The translations under genes were made by a program, and so were the position numbers. DNA of 64,000 nucleotides from Nonomuraea angiospora. Lineage in GTDB: Bacteria; Actinomycetota; Actinomycetes; Streptosporangiales; Streptosporangiaceae. Shown here in pieces: positions 50,754 to 58,913 of the stretch. The stretch's first letter is position 1. Each line of letters begins with the position of its first letter. The DNA lies in assembly GCF_014873145.1 (NCBI RefSeq), contig NZ_JADBEK010000001.1:12400001-12464000 (forward strand). Direction: 5' to 3'. The notes beneath the pieces were generated by a model. That model was not told the origin of the DNA. It saw nothing but the letters and a program-made list of their open reading frames with translations, and did not search any database.

Positions 50754-52037
50754 CTAGCGGGCCCGGGAGATGCCGGCCTGGATCTCGTCGAGCAGCCGTT
50801 TGGCGCCGTCGGCCGTGCTGAGCCGGCCGAGCGCGATCTCCTCGCCGACCTTGGACATGGCCGTACGCCAGGTGCTGGTGCCAGGGGGCGCCTCGAAGCG
50901 GGGGCGGCGTTCGGCCTCGCGACCGGCCTGTACGACGGTGAGCATCTCCTTCTCGTCCCCGCTGGCGCTCTGCAGGGACTGCTGGAAGACCTTGGGGTTG
51001 ACGGGCGCGCCCATGGTCATGCCGACCGTTTTGATCATCGCGGGGTCGCCGGTGTTGTAGCTGACGAGCTTGCCGGCGGTCTCGACCTTGTCATCGTCGA
51101 TGCCCTGATATATCGCCATCCGGGGGAAGTAGAGGAACGGGTGACCGGCCTGGGCGTCCTTGGCCGCGGGGATCGAGCGCAGCTTGAAGCGGTAGTCGGG
51201 GAACATCTTGGCGTCGTCGATGAGGTGGTTGGAGTTGCCCACCTTGGCCAGCACCTTCTTGCCGACCAGCGCCCAGTCGGGGCCCATGCCCTCCTGCTCG
51301 CTGAGCGTGGTCACGGCGCCGGCCTTGTACAGCTTGTCCCACCAGTCGAGCCAGGCGCGCAGGGTGTCGGCGGTGAACCCGGCCCTGCCGTCCTCGGTCC
51401 AGAGCTGCTCGCCGTGCTGGCGCAGCCAGGATTCGAAGCTCAGGTCGTGGTCGGGCTCGTACGGCATGCCCTTGCGCTTGTTCGGGTTGTCCTTGGCGTA
51501 GTCGATGAGGAAGGTCGCCCATGCGTCCCAGTCGGCGTCCTTCGGCGGGAGCTCGACGCCGTCCTGTTCGGCGAAGGTCTCGTTGTGGCGGATGACGGCG
51601 ACGAAGATGCCGAACGGCATGGTGTTCAGCTGCCCGCCCAGCTTGAACGACTCCAGCTCCTCCTTGGAGTAGTCGGCCAGGTTGAGGGACGGGATGTCGT
51701 CGAGGCGGCGGTAGAGCTTGTTCTTGTGGTAGGTCATCACCTGGGGCGAGGCCACCCAGAAGATGTCGGCCACGTCGCGGGCGGCCATCTGGGTGGTCAT
51801 GCGCTCCTGGAAGGCGGCGTACTCGGCGAACTCCGGCTCGACCTGGATGCCCGGATTCTTGGCGACGAACTCCTTGAGTGCCTTGGTGTAGTTCTGCTGC
51901 CGGACGTTGTTGCCCCAGAAGGCGTATCTCAGCGAAGTGGCGCCGCCCTCGGAGCCCGCGCCGCATGCCGACAGGCCCGCGCCCAGCGCTCCGGCCGCCG
52001 CCAGCTTCAGGAATCCTCGCCGATCGAGTCCGCTCAT
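50754..52037 (-). CDS. Carbohydrate ABC transporter substrate-binding lipoprotein
   Basis: 427 residues. The N-terminus has a twin-arginine motif DRRGFLK and a lipobox LSAC (Cys25), so it is probably exported by Tat and lipid-anchored. The mature part is a type I sugar-binding fold: TSLRYAFWGNNVRQQNYTKALKEFVAKNPGIQVEPEF, AARDVADIFWVAS, LLDEIQAGISRA. It feeds the two permeases encoded next. The promoter region holds a GntR-type site at 52097-52107. The neighbouring GHL6-like glycosidase genes suggest that the ligand is a plant-wall or host-type oligosaccharide; the sugar itself cannot be read from the sequence. Confidence 0.93.
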   Translation of the reverse strand: MSGLDRRGFLKLAAAGALGAGLSACGAGSEGGATSLRYAFWGNNVRQQNYTKALKEFVAKNPGIQVEPEFAEYAAFQERMTTQMAARDVADIFWVASPQVMTYHKNKLYRRLDDIPSLNLADYSKEELESFKLGGQLNTMPFGIFVAVIRHNETFAEQDGVELPPKDADWDAWATFLIDYAKDNPNKRKGMPYEPDHDLSFESWLRQHGEQLWTEDGRAGFTADTLRAWLDWWDKLYKAGAVTTLSEQEGMGPDWALVGKKVLAKVGNSNHLIDDAKMFPDYRFKLRSIPAAKDAQAGHPFLYFPRMAIYQGIDDDKVETAGKLVSYNTGDPAMIKTVGMTMGAPVNPKVFQQSLQSASGDEKEMLTVVQAGREAERRPRFEAPPGTSTWRTAMSKVGEEIALGRLSTADGAKRLLDEIQAGISRAR

Positions 52038-52092
52038 CGTGTTCTCCCGTCGTTCTCACAGGGGACCGGCTACCCCAGTGATGACCTAGTGT

Positions 52093-54033
52093 TTATTTGT
52101 CTGACGGGTACGTCAATAGGTCATGAATACTTGTGTGACAATCTGCCAGAACGATCACCTCGTACAGATCGATCCCGGGGAGCCGCACCCTGCGCGCGTC
52201 GATCTCCAGCTCCCGGCCCGCCCTCAGCGCGTACGCCCGCCACTCGCCCGGCCACGGGAGCTCCAGCCACGCCGGGGCGATCGGCACCGGGCGGCGGAAG
52301 CGCTGGTCGGCGTCGCCGGAGCGGTTGAGCAGGTGAATCACCTTGGCCTCGCCCGAGCGGGCGGGCACGATCTCCACCTGTTCCGGCAGCCCGGTCTCCA
52401 GACCGGGGCCCGCGTGGTCGGCGAACAGGTCGCGATGCGCGCTCAGCCCGCTCTCGCGGTAGCCTCGGCCGACCGTCCACGGCAACAGCACGCCCCGGCC
52501 TCTGCCGTAGGGCCTGCTCAGCCAGCCGGGGTGATCGGTTTCGTGGTGGCCATGGCATTTCTCCGGCGGGCCGTACCGGGCTCTGGACAGCGCGTACAGG
52601 CCCGTCTCGGCCTGCTCCGCAGGCTCGATCACATGGAAGGCGCCGATCACGGGCACCATGCCGCGCTCGCCGCGCAGGTGCAGCGAGCGCACCGACTCCT
52701 CGCTGTCCCAGCTCGCCAGACGACGGGCCGCGGGCAGGCAGGCGAGCTGGGGCCGGTCCACCTCGAATCCGCTCGAACCGGTCGCCAGCACGGTCCCGCC
52801 CGACTCGGCGTAGGCGTCCAGCACCTCGGGGCCGGCCAGCGGCCCGAGGTCGGGCAGCACGACCGTCCGATAGCGGGACAGGTCGCTCACCAGCAGCTTG
52901 TCCACCGGTAGCACATCGAAGGGGATATGCCGCTCCAGCAGCGCCAGGTACAGCCCCTGGAACTCGGCGGTGTCCCCCTCAGGACGGACGAGCAGCGTGC
53001 GCGCCTCGGAGACCAGGTCTCGGTACAGGCCGGCGTGGTCGCGGTGGAAGCGGGTGATCTCGCCCGCGATCCCCAGGCACTCGTACGGGCTGTCGTCGGG
53101 CGTCCCCATGATGTAGGTGGACGGGATCGCCCCACGGGAGATCGCCTGCAGCAGGTACTGGGCGAAGTGGTAGGGCTCCTCTCCCGCCATCCGGTACGGC
53201 ATGTCCACGAACCCCACCGAGTTCACCAGCACCGGCACCTGCGGCCGGTACGACTTGGCCGCGCTGACGTGCTCGCTGGTGCGGTGGTGCCACAGGGGCC
53301 GGCCGACGGCGTTGTTGGCCTCGTGGAAGACGATGTCGGCGTGCTCGCCCAGGATCAGCGCCGCCTGTGGCCGCCGCCGGGCGATCTCGGCCCTGATCCG
53401 CGCGTTGAGGTCTTCGAGCGTGTCGCGGGCGAATTCCCGCCAGCGCCCATAGTTGGGCGAGTCCGGCCCTTCGGGCAGTTCCTCGCCGAACCGGCGGGCG
53501 CACGCCAGACACTGGCACACGCCCCAGTACCGGCGGCTGTAGTCGACTTCGTTGAACGACATCCAGTTGAGGAAGAAGCCGTCGATCTCGTACCTGTCGA
53601 GCACCTCGCCGATGACCTCGAACAGCTTGACCTGGTAGTAGTCGCCGCTCGGGCACACGCTGGTCAGCCCGTTGTAGACCTGGGGCTCGCCCGAGGGCGA
53701 GACGAAGCACCACTCGGGATGCGCCTCGGCCCGCCGGTGGTCGATCTTGGAGAAGTCCATGCGGGCCAGCACCCGCACGCCCCTGCGGCGCGCCGCCGCC
53801 ACGGCGTCGCCGATCAGGTCGCCGGACGGCCGCTCGGCCAGATGTGGGTTGCGCGTCTGGAAGTCCAGATCGGTCGGGTAGTTGGACAGGATGCCGCCGA
53901 CGCTGATCAGCCAGGCGTTCGCGCCGAACTCCTCCAGGTAGTCGAGCACCCGCTCGACATCGAGCCCGGCGTCCACCTCGCGGAGGTTGGTCTGGAACAT
54001 CCGGAACGGCTCACGCCACCACTGCCTGCTCAC
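52093..54033 (-). CDS. Glycoside hydrolase-like protein, GHL6/trimerisation type
   Basis: 646 residues from GTG 54033, overlapping the stop of the upstream paralogue (GTGA). The N-terminal part (about 1-380) is an alpha/beta barrel with FGANAWLISVGGILSNYPTDLDF, GVRVLARMDFSKIDHRRAEAHPEW, DGFFLNWMSFNEVDYSRRYWGVCQC and YHFAQYLLQAIS, matching hypothetical glycosyl hydrolase 6. A beta-galactosidase-trimerisation-like domain follows (ISRYRTVVLPDLGPLAGPEV, YAESGGTVLATG), and then a small beta domain. No signal peptide is seen, so it acts on imported oligosaccharides. The catalytic acids are not certain; candidates lie in the NEVDY and GEHAD motifs. The in-frame extension to 55791 is shadow. Confidence 0.86.
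   Translation of the reverse strand: MSRQWWREPFRMFQTNLREVDAGLDVERVLDYLEEFGANAWLISVGGILSNYPTDLDFQTRNPHLAERPSGDLIGDAVAAARRRGVRVLARMDFSKIDHRRAEAHPEWCFVSPSGEPQVYNGLTSVCPSGDYYQVKLFEVIGEVLDRYEIDGFFLNWMSFNEVDYSRRYWGVCQCLACARRFGEELPEGPDSPNYGRWREFARDTLEDLNARIRAEIARRRPQAALILGEHADIVFHEANNAVGRPLWHHRTSEHVSAAKSYRPQVPVLVNSVGFVDMPYRMAGEEPYHFAQYLLQAISRGAIPSTYIMGTPDDSPYECLGIAGEITRFHRDHAGLYRDLVSEARTLLVRPEGDTAEFQGLYLALLERHIPFDVLPVDKLLVSDLSRYRTVVLPDLGPLAGPEVLDAYAESGGTVLATGSSGFEVDRPQLACLPAARRLASWDSEESVRSLHLRGERGMVPVIGAFHVIEPAEQAETGLYALSRARYGPPEKCHGHHETDHPGWLSRPYGRGRGVLLPWTVGRGYRESGLSAHRDLFADHAGPGLETGLPEQVEIVPARSGEAKVIHLLNRSGDADQRFRRPVPIAPAWLELPWPGEWRAYALRAGRELEIDARRVRLPGIDLYEVIVLADCHTSIHDLLTYPSDK
52097..52107 (+). 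promoter_or_regulatory. Putative GntR/FCD operator upstream of the binding-protein gene
   Basis: TTGTCTGACGG matches 10 of 11 positions of TTGTCTGACGA at the gntR-type promoter. It lies 60 bases before the substrate-binding-protein start and only 4 bases after the downstream end of the glycosidase gene, in a 55-base gap. This indicates a separate promoter for the importer genes. Confidence 0.5.
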
Positions 54034-56108
54034 AGCCGCTCCCAGGTCAGGTGCACGACCTCGACGAGTCCCGTGCCGATCAGCTCCACCTCGGCCCGGC
54101 CGTCGCGGACCGTGGCCGGGGCGTCGGCATCGGCGACCAGCAGCCGGGCCTTGGCTCCCCGGACGCCCGGCGGCAGGGCGACGGTGACCGTCTGCGGGGG
54201 TAGCGGGATGGTCTCCCTGATGGGGCCGCGCATGGTCATCGGGTTGGTGAGGTTCACGACGGTCACCGCGACGCCGTCGGCGTCCGCGCGTACGGCGAGA
54301 TCGGCCAGGCCAGGGCCGCGCACGGTGGCCTCGGGCTCGGCGCCGAGCGCCCACCGCACCGCGTTGGCGATCAGGCGGCCATGGTCGGCCTGGAGCGACC
54401 CCCAGAAGACGGCACCGAGGTCGAACGGGAAGTAGACGACACGGCCCCCGCTCTCCCGGGTGATGACGGCCGGGGCATCGGGGGCCTGCCTGGCATACAG
54501 CTCCTCCATGGGCAGGTCGGGAAAGTCCGGGACGAAGCGGAACGGCACCCGCGTGTCTGTCCCGGCCGCGACCCGCAACAGCCGGGTGCCCCCGATGAGG
54601 CGCTTGGCGCCGCCGAAGCCGGCGTTCACCGGGTGGTCGCCGGTCAGGGCGATGTAGTTGTTCTTCACCGGCCCTCTGACCGGTTCGAGCAGGTCGGCGC
54701 CGAACACGTCGGCCAGGCCGAAGTTCTCGCGCGGCTCGCCGTGCTCGTCGTACAGAGAGGACTGGTGCGCGGCCACCAGGCCGCCGCCCGCGGCGACGTA
54801 CTCGCGGATGACCTCGCACTGCGCCGCGCCGAGCTGCTCGGCGTTGGCCAGGACCAGCACCTTGTACGGCCGCAGCCGCTCGGCGCTCAGCGCCTGGTCG
54901 GCGAGGAGCTCGAACGGGATCCGCGCCTCGACCAGCGCCTGGTAGAAGCCGTCCTCGTCGGGGAAGGAGTGCGCCGCTCCGGGCACGAGCTTGCCCGACC
55001 TGCTGGGGTCGAGCAGCGCGACCTCGGCGGTGACCGGCATCGCCGACAGCACGGGCTCCAGCCGCGCGTGCAGCTGGAACGCCTCCACCACGGCCGGCAC
55101 CCAGCGGGGGTCGGAGACGGTGGCGTTGAACTTGGTGAACCACGGGAACGCGCCCTGCGCGAACCCGTCCACGATCCAGGTCCGCACCTCCTCCGGCGGG
55201 GCCACCGAGTCCTTCCACCGGTGCTGGTGGTCCTCGGGGCCAACGGAGGTGATCAGCCCGATCGGCCGCTCGGGGAACAGGCCGCGGCTGCGCTTGGCCA
55301 CCCGCCCGGCCACCCAGGGCGCCTCGATCCCCGAGCGTCCCTGCTTGTCGACCACGAACATCGGGTAGACCCGGTGGACCAGCTCGGGCTCCAGGTCGCG
55401 GGCGGCGAAGGCGCCCAGGTTGGGGATGAAGCGGGCGTGCGGCCGCAGGTCCTTGACTGCCGCGTCCCAGATCGCGACCAGCTCGCTCAGCTTGCGCCGG
55501 CGCCAGGCCACGTACGCGCGCCAGGCCGGGTCGGACTGGTCGTGCTCGCGTTTGGGCAGCTCGAACCCGGTCTCGTCGCGGAAGGAGCGCCGGGCAGCCT
55601 CGCTGTAGGAGATGCCGCCGTAGCCCTCCCATCGGTTGGCGAAGACGGCGTCCACGTCGTACTCCCGCACGATCTCGCGTGTCACCTCGGTGATGAACTC
55701 GCGGTGATAGCCGGTGAAAGCGCAGGTCAGCCAGATGTCCGGATACGACCAATGCTCGATGGGCGCCCCCTCCGGGTCGCACGCCAGCCACTCGGGGTGC
55801 GCCTTGGCCGCGTCGGCGTGCACGGCGTGCGGGTCCACCCTGGCCATGACGTGCATGCCCAGCCCCCTCGCCGCTTCGACCAGCGCGCCGAACGGGTCGG
55901 TGTCGCCCATGAAGGAGCTGCGGTGATGGAAGGGGATCCGGGTCGGATAGTAGGCGACGTAGCCGCCGGCGCTGATGCAGGCCGCGTTGGACCGGCTGTC
56001 GCGCATCACTTCGGTCCAGAAGGCGACGTCGAGATGCGCGGGGTCGTCTTCGGCCAACGTCAGTTGTGTCCAGCGGGTCGCCGTTTGTGGCCAGTCGGAA
56101 GTTCGCAT
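54030..56108 (-). CDS. Glycoside hydrolase-like protein, GHL6/trimerisation type, paralogue
   Basis: 692 residues. It is the first gene of the carbohydrate operon and a distant paralogue of its neighbour at 52093. The shared barrel motifs are ACISAGGYVAYYPTRIPFHHRS, GMHVMARVDPHAVHADAAKAHPEWLACDPEG, DAVFANRWEGYGGISYSEAARRSFRDETG and QGAFPWFTKFNATVSDPRW. The second half has a trimerisation-like domain (RPYKVLVLANAEQLGAAQCEVIREYVAAGGGLVAAHQSSLYDEHG) and a C-terminal beta domain (VNLTNPMTMRGPIRETIPLPPQTVTVALP). It lacks a signal peptide. The GntR-type site at 56150-56160 lies 42 bases upstream. Two different but related hydrolases may cleave two linkages of one glycan. Confidence 0.87.
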   Translation of the reverse strand: MRTSDWPQTATRWTQLTLAEDDPAHLDVAFWTEVMRDSRSNAACISAGGYVAYYPTRIPFHHRSSFMGDTDPFGALVEAARGLGMHVMARVDPHAVHADAAKAHPEWLACDPEGAPIEHWSYPDIWLTCAFTGYHREFITEVTREIVREYDVDAVFANRWEGYGGISYSEAARRSFRDETGFELPKREHDQSDPAWRAYVAWRRRKLSELVAIWDAAVKDLRPHARFIPNLGAFAARDLEPELVHRVYPMFVVDKQGRSGIEAPWVAGRVAKRSRGLFPERPIGLITSVGPEDHQHRWKDSVAPPEEVRTWIVDGFAQGAFPWFTKFNATVSDPRWVPAVVEAFQLHARLEPVLSAMPVTAEVALLDPSRSGKLVPGAAHSFPDEDGFYQALVEARIPFELLADQALSAERLRPYKVLVLANAEQLGAAQCEVIREYVAAGGGLVAAHQSSLYDEHGEPRENFGLADVFGADLLEPVRGPVKNNYIALTGDHPVNAGFGGAKRLIGGTRLLRVAAGTDTRVPFRFVPDFPDLPMEELYARQAPDAPAVITRESGGRVVYFPFDLGAVFWGSLQADHGRLIANAVRWALGAEPEATVRGPGLADLAVRADADGVAVTVVNLTNPMTMRGPIRETIPLPPQTVTVALPPGVRGAKARLLVADADAPATVRDGRAEVELIGTGLVEVVHLTWERL

Positions 56109-56149
56109 CGTGACAGACCTCTCGTCAGGCTTTTGTCAGGCTAGAAATA

Positions 56150-56160
56150 TTGTCATACAA
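56150..56160 (-). promoter_or_regulatory. Putative GntR/FCD operator upstream of glycosidase operon
   Basis: Read on the minus strand this is TTGTATGACAA, an exact fit to TxGTxxxACxA. It lies 42 bases before the start of the gene at 54030-56108. Together with sites at 48016 and 52097 it covers all three promoters of the carbohydrate locus. Confidence 0.6.
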
Positions 56161-56185
56161 GAGTTCAAGCCCGACAAGTCCCTGA

Positions 56186-56575
56186 GGGCTACCCGCGTCG
56201 GTCGCCGTCACTACCGGCAGCGGGCGGGCGGTCCAGCTCAGCACCGAGGGTGAGCCGGTGTCCCTGCCCGTGGTCGTGGACGCCACGGCCTGCCGGATCG
56301 TGCAAGAGTCGCTGACCAACTGCCTGCGGCACGCCTGGGCGGCCAAGGCCGAGGTCCGGGTGCGCTACGAGCGCGACCGGATCGGCATCACCGTCGCCGA
56401 CGACGGCCGCGGCGCCGACCTGTCTCGCGAACCGGTCGGGCGCGGGATCACCGGGATGCGGGAGCGCGCCGCGCTGCTGGGCGGTCACCTGTCGGTGAGC
56501 TCGTTGCCCGGGGCCGGGTTCCGCGTCGAGGCGTCGCTGCCGCTGGAGACGCTGGCGGTCGCGGAGCGGCCTGAC
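56186..56575 (+). pseudogene. Histidine kinase C-terminal fragment
   Basis: The plus-strand frame after the TGA at 56183 reads AVQLSTEGEPVSLP, then TACRIVQESLTNCLRHA (N-box), ITVADDGRGADLS and GITGMRERAALLGGHLSVSSLPGAGFRVEASLPLE (G-boxes). This is the last half of a NarL-type HATPase domain. The N-terminal half of the kinase, the His box and the promoter are missing. It is fused, out of frame, to a response-regulator tail that follows. The region is a deletion remnant of a former two-component system. Confidence 0.8.
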
Positions 56576-56897
56576 GTCGCCCTCGGTCACCCGACGCGTG
56601 CTGGCGGCTGTCGCCCACCGGCATCCTCCGCCTCGCGCGCAACTGCCTGCGGCGCTCACCGAACGTGAGCGGGAGCTGCTCGCTGAGATCGCCACCGGGC
56701 GCTCCAACGACGAGATCTCCCGGCGCCTGTTCCTCAGCCAGGCCACCACCCGCACGTATGTCAGCCGGCTGCTGACCAAGCTCGGCGTACGCGACCGGGC
56801 CCAGCTCGTACATCTCGCGTATGAGAGCGGCCTGGTCCAGCCGGGCGACGGTGACGGCTCCCCGGTGACCGGCCCTGCCGGGGACGCGCTCCGCTAG
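56570..56897 (+). pseudogene. Response regulator C-terminal fragment (LuxR helix-turn-helix)
   Basis: In another frame than the kinase fragment, the sequence reads SPSVTRRVLAAVAHRHPPP, then ALTERERELLAEIATGRSNDEISRRLFLSQATTRTYVSRLLTKLGVRDRAQLVHLAYESGLV and a short tail to the stop at 56897. The receiver domain is absent. The upstream kinase and this fragment are joined at about 56570, as expected from one deletion between kinase and regulator genes. A 99-codon peptide from GTG 56598 could still be translated. Confidence 0.8.
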
Positions 56898-57016
56898 ATC
56901 TTGCGCGGATGCACCAGGACACGGACGATCGCGCGGGCCCCGCTGTCGTGGGGCTGCCCGGCGTTTCGGGCGCGGCCGGCCCTGTGCCCCCGGGTGTGGC
57001 CGGGGGCCGAAAACGG

Positions 57017-57424
57017 TCAGTGGCGCTGGCGGAGTTCTTCGTTGATGCGCAGCGCCTCGGCGAGCTGGTCTTCCAAGATGATGATGCGGCAGGCGGCTTC
57101 GAGCTGGGTGCCGGCGTCGACGAGTTCGCGGGCGCGGGCGGCCAGGCGCAGCTGGTAGCGCGAGAAGCGGCGGTGCCCGCCCTCGCTGCGTAGCGGCTCG
57201 ATCAGCTTGGCGGCGCCGAGGCTGCGCAGGAACGCCGGGGTGACGCCGAGGATCTCGGCGGCCCGGCCCATGCTGTAGGCGGGATAGTCCTCGTCATCGA
57301 GCCGCTGCCCGAGATTGCCGGCCGCTTCGACCGCCTGGACCGCGTGATCGGCTGGGTGAGCGCCGGTGGGGCGGGGCGGCTCCCGCCTGGAGACGGTGAC
57401 CGTTGCCTGAGGTGCTTGATCCAT
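57017..57424 (-). CDS. MerR-family transcriptional regulator
   Basis: 135 residues from ATG 57424, with a GGAAGGTT site. After a ~45-residue N-terminal extension the MerR winged helix reads YPAYSMGRAAEILGVTPAFLRSLGAAKLIEPLRSEGGHRRFSRYQL, followed by a short helical dimerisation part (LAARARELVDAGTQLEAACRIIILEDQL). It lacks an effector domain and resembles HspR-type regulators. It is similar in layout to the MerR protein encoded at 58607 and both flank the Hsp20 gene. A strong hairpin sits just upstream. Confidence 0.88.
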   Translation of the reverse strand: MDQAPQATVTVSRREPPRPTGAHPADHAVQAVEAAGNLGQRLDDEDYPAYSMGRAAEILGVTPAFLRSLGAAKLIEPLRSEGGHRRFSRYQLRLAARARELVDAGTQLEAACRIIILEDQLAEALRINEELRQRH

Positions 57425-57447
57425 TCAACCTTCCCGAATGCGAACAG

Positions 57448-57477
57448 GGGCCCCGGCGCCATGATGCGCCGGGGCCC
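57448..57477. terminator. Perfect 12-bp hairpin before the MerR gene
   Basis: GGGCCCCGGCGC at 57448-57459 pairs perfectly with GCGCCGGGGCCC at 57466-57477 around a 6-base loop. It lies 24 bases upstream of the MerR start (minus strand). It may be a terminator for the plus strand or a structured 5' leader of the MerR mRNA. Which of these applies cannot be decided by sequence. Confidence 0.55.
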
Positions 57478-58106
57478 AGAGGTTAACACCATCGACCGGC
57501 CCTGCCTGCGTGCTGCAGGGGCGGTTCACTTGTGCCGCACCAGCCGCCCGATGCGGGGGTGCGGGGATCGCGTAAGCGTGACCGTAGACCACCGTCCTGT
57601 TCGTGGAGCTGCGGTACCCGTGCGGCGACATGCGGCCGGCGACGGGCGATCCTGATGGCGTTCAACACTCCCTTCCAGTTATCCGTACCTCGGCACCCCG
57701 ACCGCTGGTGCCGACTTCCTGCAAGCGGCAGCGCGTCCACCGCCCCGGCCCTCTTCCTCAACCACACTGGCCGCGGCAGTCCGACCTTCTGCCCTCTACC
57801 TCGTTCTGTACTGCTGTGTTCTGTACTGCTGTCCACGTCCGTCCGGGCAGCCCCATCGTGGTGCTCGTGCTGCGCTGCCCTCGTGGATCCGTCCCTTGCG
57901 ATGTCAGGAACTCTAGCCGCCTACAGCGCGAATGTCTACCGTGGCGACTACAGATTTTCTTTCGCTTTTGAGGTAGGGCCGCCGCCTCGCCCGGTCCATC
58001 CGAGGCACCTCAACATCGTTCGGCAGCTTGCATCCATTCATGGGTGGAGTTAACATACAAACCAAGTTGGAGGTTCTTCTCGGAGAGCTCGCGAAGGGAG
58101 CTGGAC
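57478..58106. other. Intergenic region upstream of Hsp20, no gene supported
   Basis: About 630 bases between the MerR gene and the Hsp20 gene. It contains a tandem 15-base repeat at 57803-57832, but otherwise only shadow frames. The Hsp20 promoter must lie in the last part; an AT-richer stretch (AGTTAACATACAAACC) is at about 58048-58064. I recognised no HAIR or CIRCE heat-shock element. Confidence 0.45.
57803..57832 (+). repeat. Two tandem copies of a 15-bp unit
   Basis: GTTCTGTACTGCTGT occurs twice back to back with no difference. No further copies were seen near by. Function unknown; it may be a slippage product. Confidence 0.85.
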
Positions 58107-58541
58107 ATGCTGCTCACATCCGTCGACCCGTTCATCCAGGAGTTCGAGCGCCAGTTCGACCAGCTGGCCCGCCGGACCTTCGGCACCGGCACAGGCGCCC
58201 TCATGCCGATGGACGGCCTGCGTCGCGACGACGACGTGCTGCTGACGTTCGACCTGCCCGGCATCGACCCCGAGTCCATCGAGGTCACCGTCGACCGCGG
58301 AGTGCTGAGCGTCAGCGCTCGCCGCGAGGAGGAGATCCCCGAGGGCGAGCGGGTCTTCGTCCGCGAACGCCCCATGGGCACCTTCACCCGCCGCGTCTAC
58401 CTGTCGGAGTACCTCGACAGCGACAAGATCGACGCCGGGTACGCCAACGGCGTGCTGAAGGTCCGCATCCCCGTGCTCGAGCGGGCCAAGCCCCGCAAGG
58501 TCGAGATCCAGCAGGGCGACGTCAGGGCCATCCGGGCCTGA
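58107..58541 (+). CDS. Small heat-shock protein, Hsp20 family
   Basis: 144 residues from ATG 58107, with a GAAGGGAG site. An N-terminal region (VDPFIQEFERQFDQLARRTFG) precedes the alpha-crystallin domain (about 33-130: VLLTFDLPGIDPESIEVTVDRGVLSVSARREEE, GTFTRRVYLSEYLDSDKIDAGYANGVLKVRIPV). The C-terminal RKVEIQQGDVRAIRA is of the usual length. It binds unfolding proteins. The extension to GTG 58044 would add 21 residues before the normal start and was not used. A strong hairpin separates it from the MerR gene downstream, with which it may still be partly co-transcribed. Confidence 0.94.
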   Translation: MLLTSVDPFIQEFERQFDQLARRTFGTGTGALMPMDGLRRDDDVLLTFDLPGIDPESIEVTVDRGVLSVSARREEEIPEGERVFVRERPMGTFTRRVYLSEYLDSDKIDAGYANGVLKVRIPVLERAKPRKVEIQQGDVRAIRA

Positions 58542-58552
58542 TACGCACGTCC

Positions 58553-58590
58553 ATGGCAAGGGCGGGTGCCGACGGGCCCGCCCTTGCCAT
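58553..58590 (+). terminator. Perfect 14-bp hairpin between hsp20 and merR genes
   Basis: ATGGCAAGGGCGGG at 58553-58566 pairs perfectly with CCCGCCCTTGCCAT at 58577-58590 around a 10-base loop. It lies 12 bases after the Hsp20 stop and 16 before the MerR start. It will end most transcripts, letting only some read through to the regulator. Confidence 0.75.
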
Positions 58591-58606
58591 TCGAGAGGAG
58601 GTCCGG

Positions 58607-58897
58607 ATGGCCGGCATGCCGTTCGACGACGAGCACGCCCCGCTGTACTCCCTGGGCCAGGTCGCGGAGATGCTGCAGGTGCAGCAGGCCTTCCTGCGCC
58701 GGCTCGACCAGCACGACGTGGTCAGCCCGCACCGCTCTCCCGGCGGGCAGCGCCGCTACTCCCGCCACGACATCGGGCTGCTGCAGCACGTCACCACGAT
58801 GACCGGCCAGGGAATGACGCTCAACGCCATCCGCCGCATCCTCGAACTGGAGCAGGAAGTCCGCGAACTGCGCGCGGCCCTGAAGCGACTCACCTAG
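58607..58897 (+). CDS. MerR-family regulator (HspR-like) downstream of Hsp20
   Basis: 96 residues from ATG 58607, preceded by GAGAGGAGG. The winged helix reads PLYSLGQVAEMLQVQQAFLRRLDQHDVVSPHRSPGGQRRYSRHDIGLLQ, followed by a coiled coil (LNAIRRILELEQEVRELRAALKRL). The RSPGGQRRYS motif is shared with HspR-type repressors. It probably controls the hsp20 gene upstream or itself. It is followed 16 bases later by the stress-protein gene. The start at 58028 used by the longer frame is shadow. Confidence 0.9.
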   Translation: MAGMPFDDEHAPLYSLGQVAEMLQVQQAFLRRLDQHDVVSPHRSPGGQRRYSRHDIGLLQHVTTMTGQGMTLNAIRRILELEQEVRELRAALKRLT

Positions 58898-58913
58898 GAA
58901 GGATGCACCTGTC

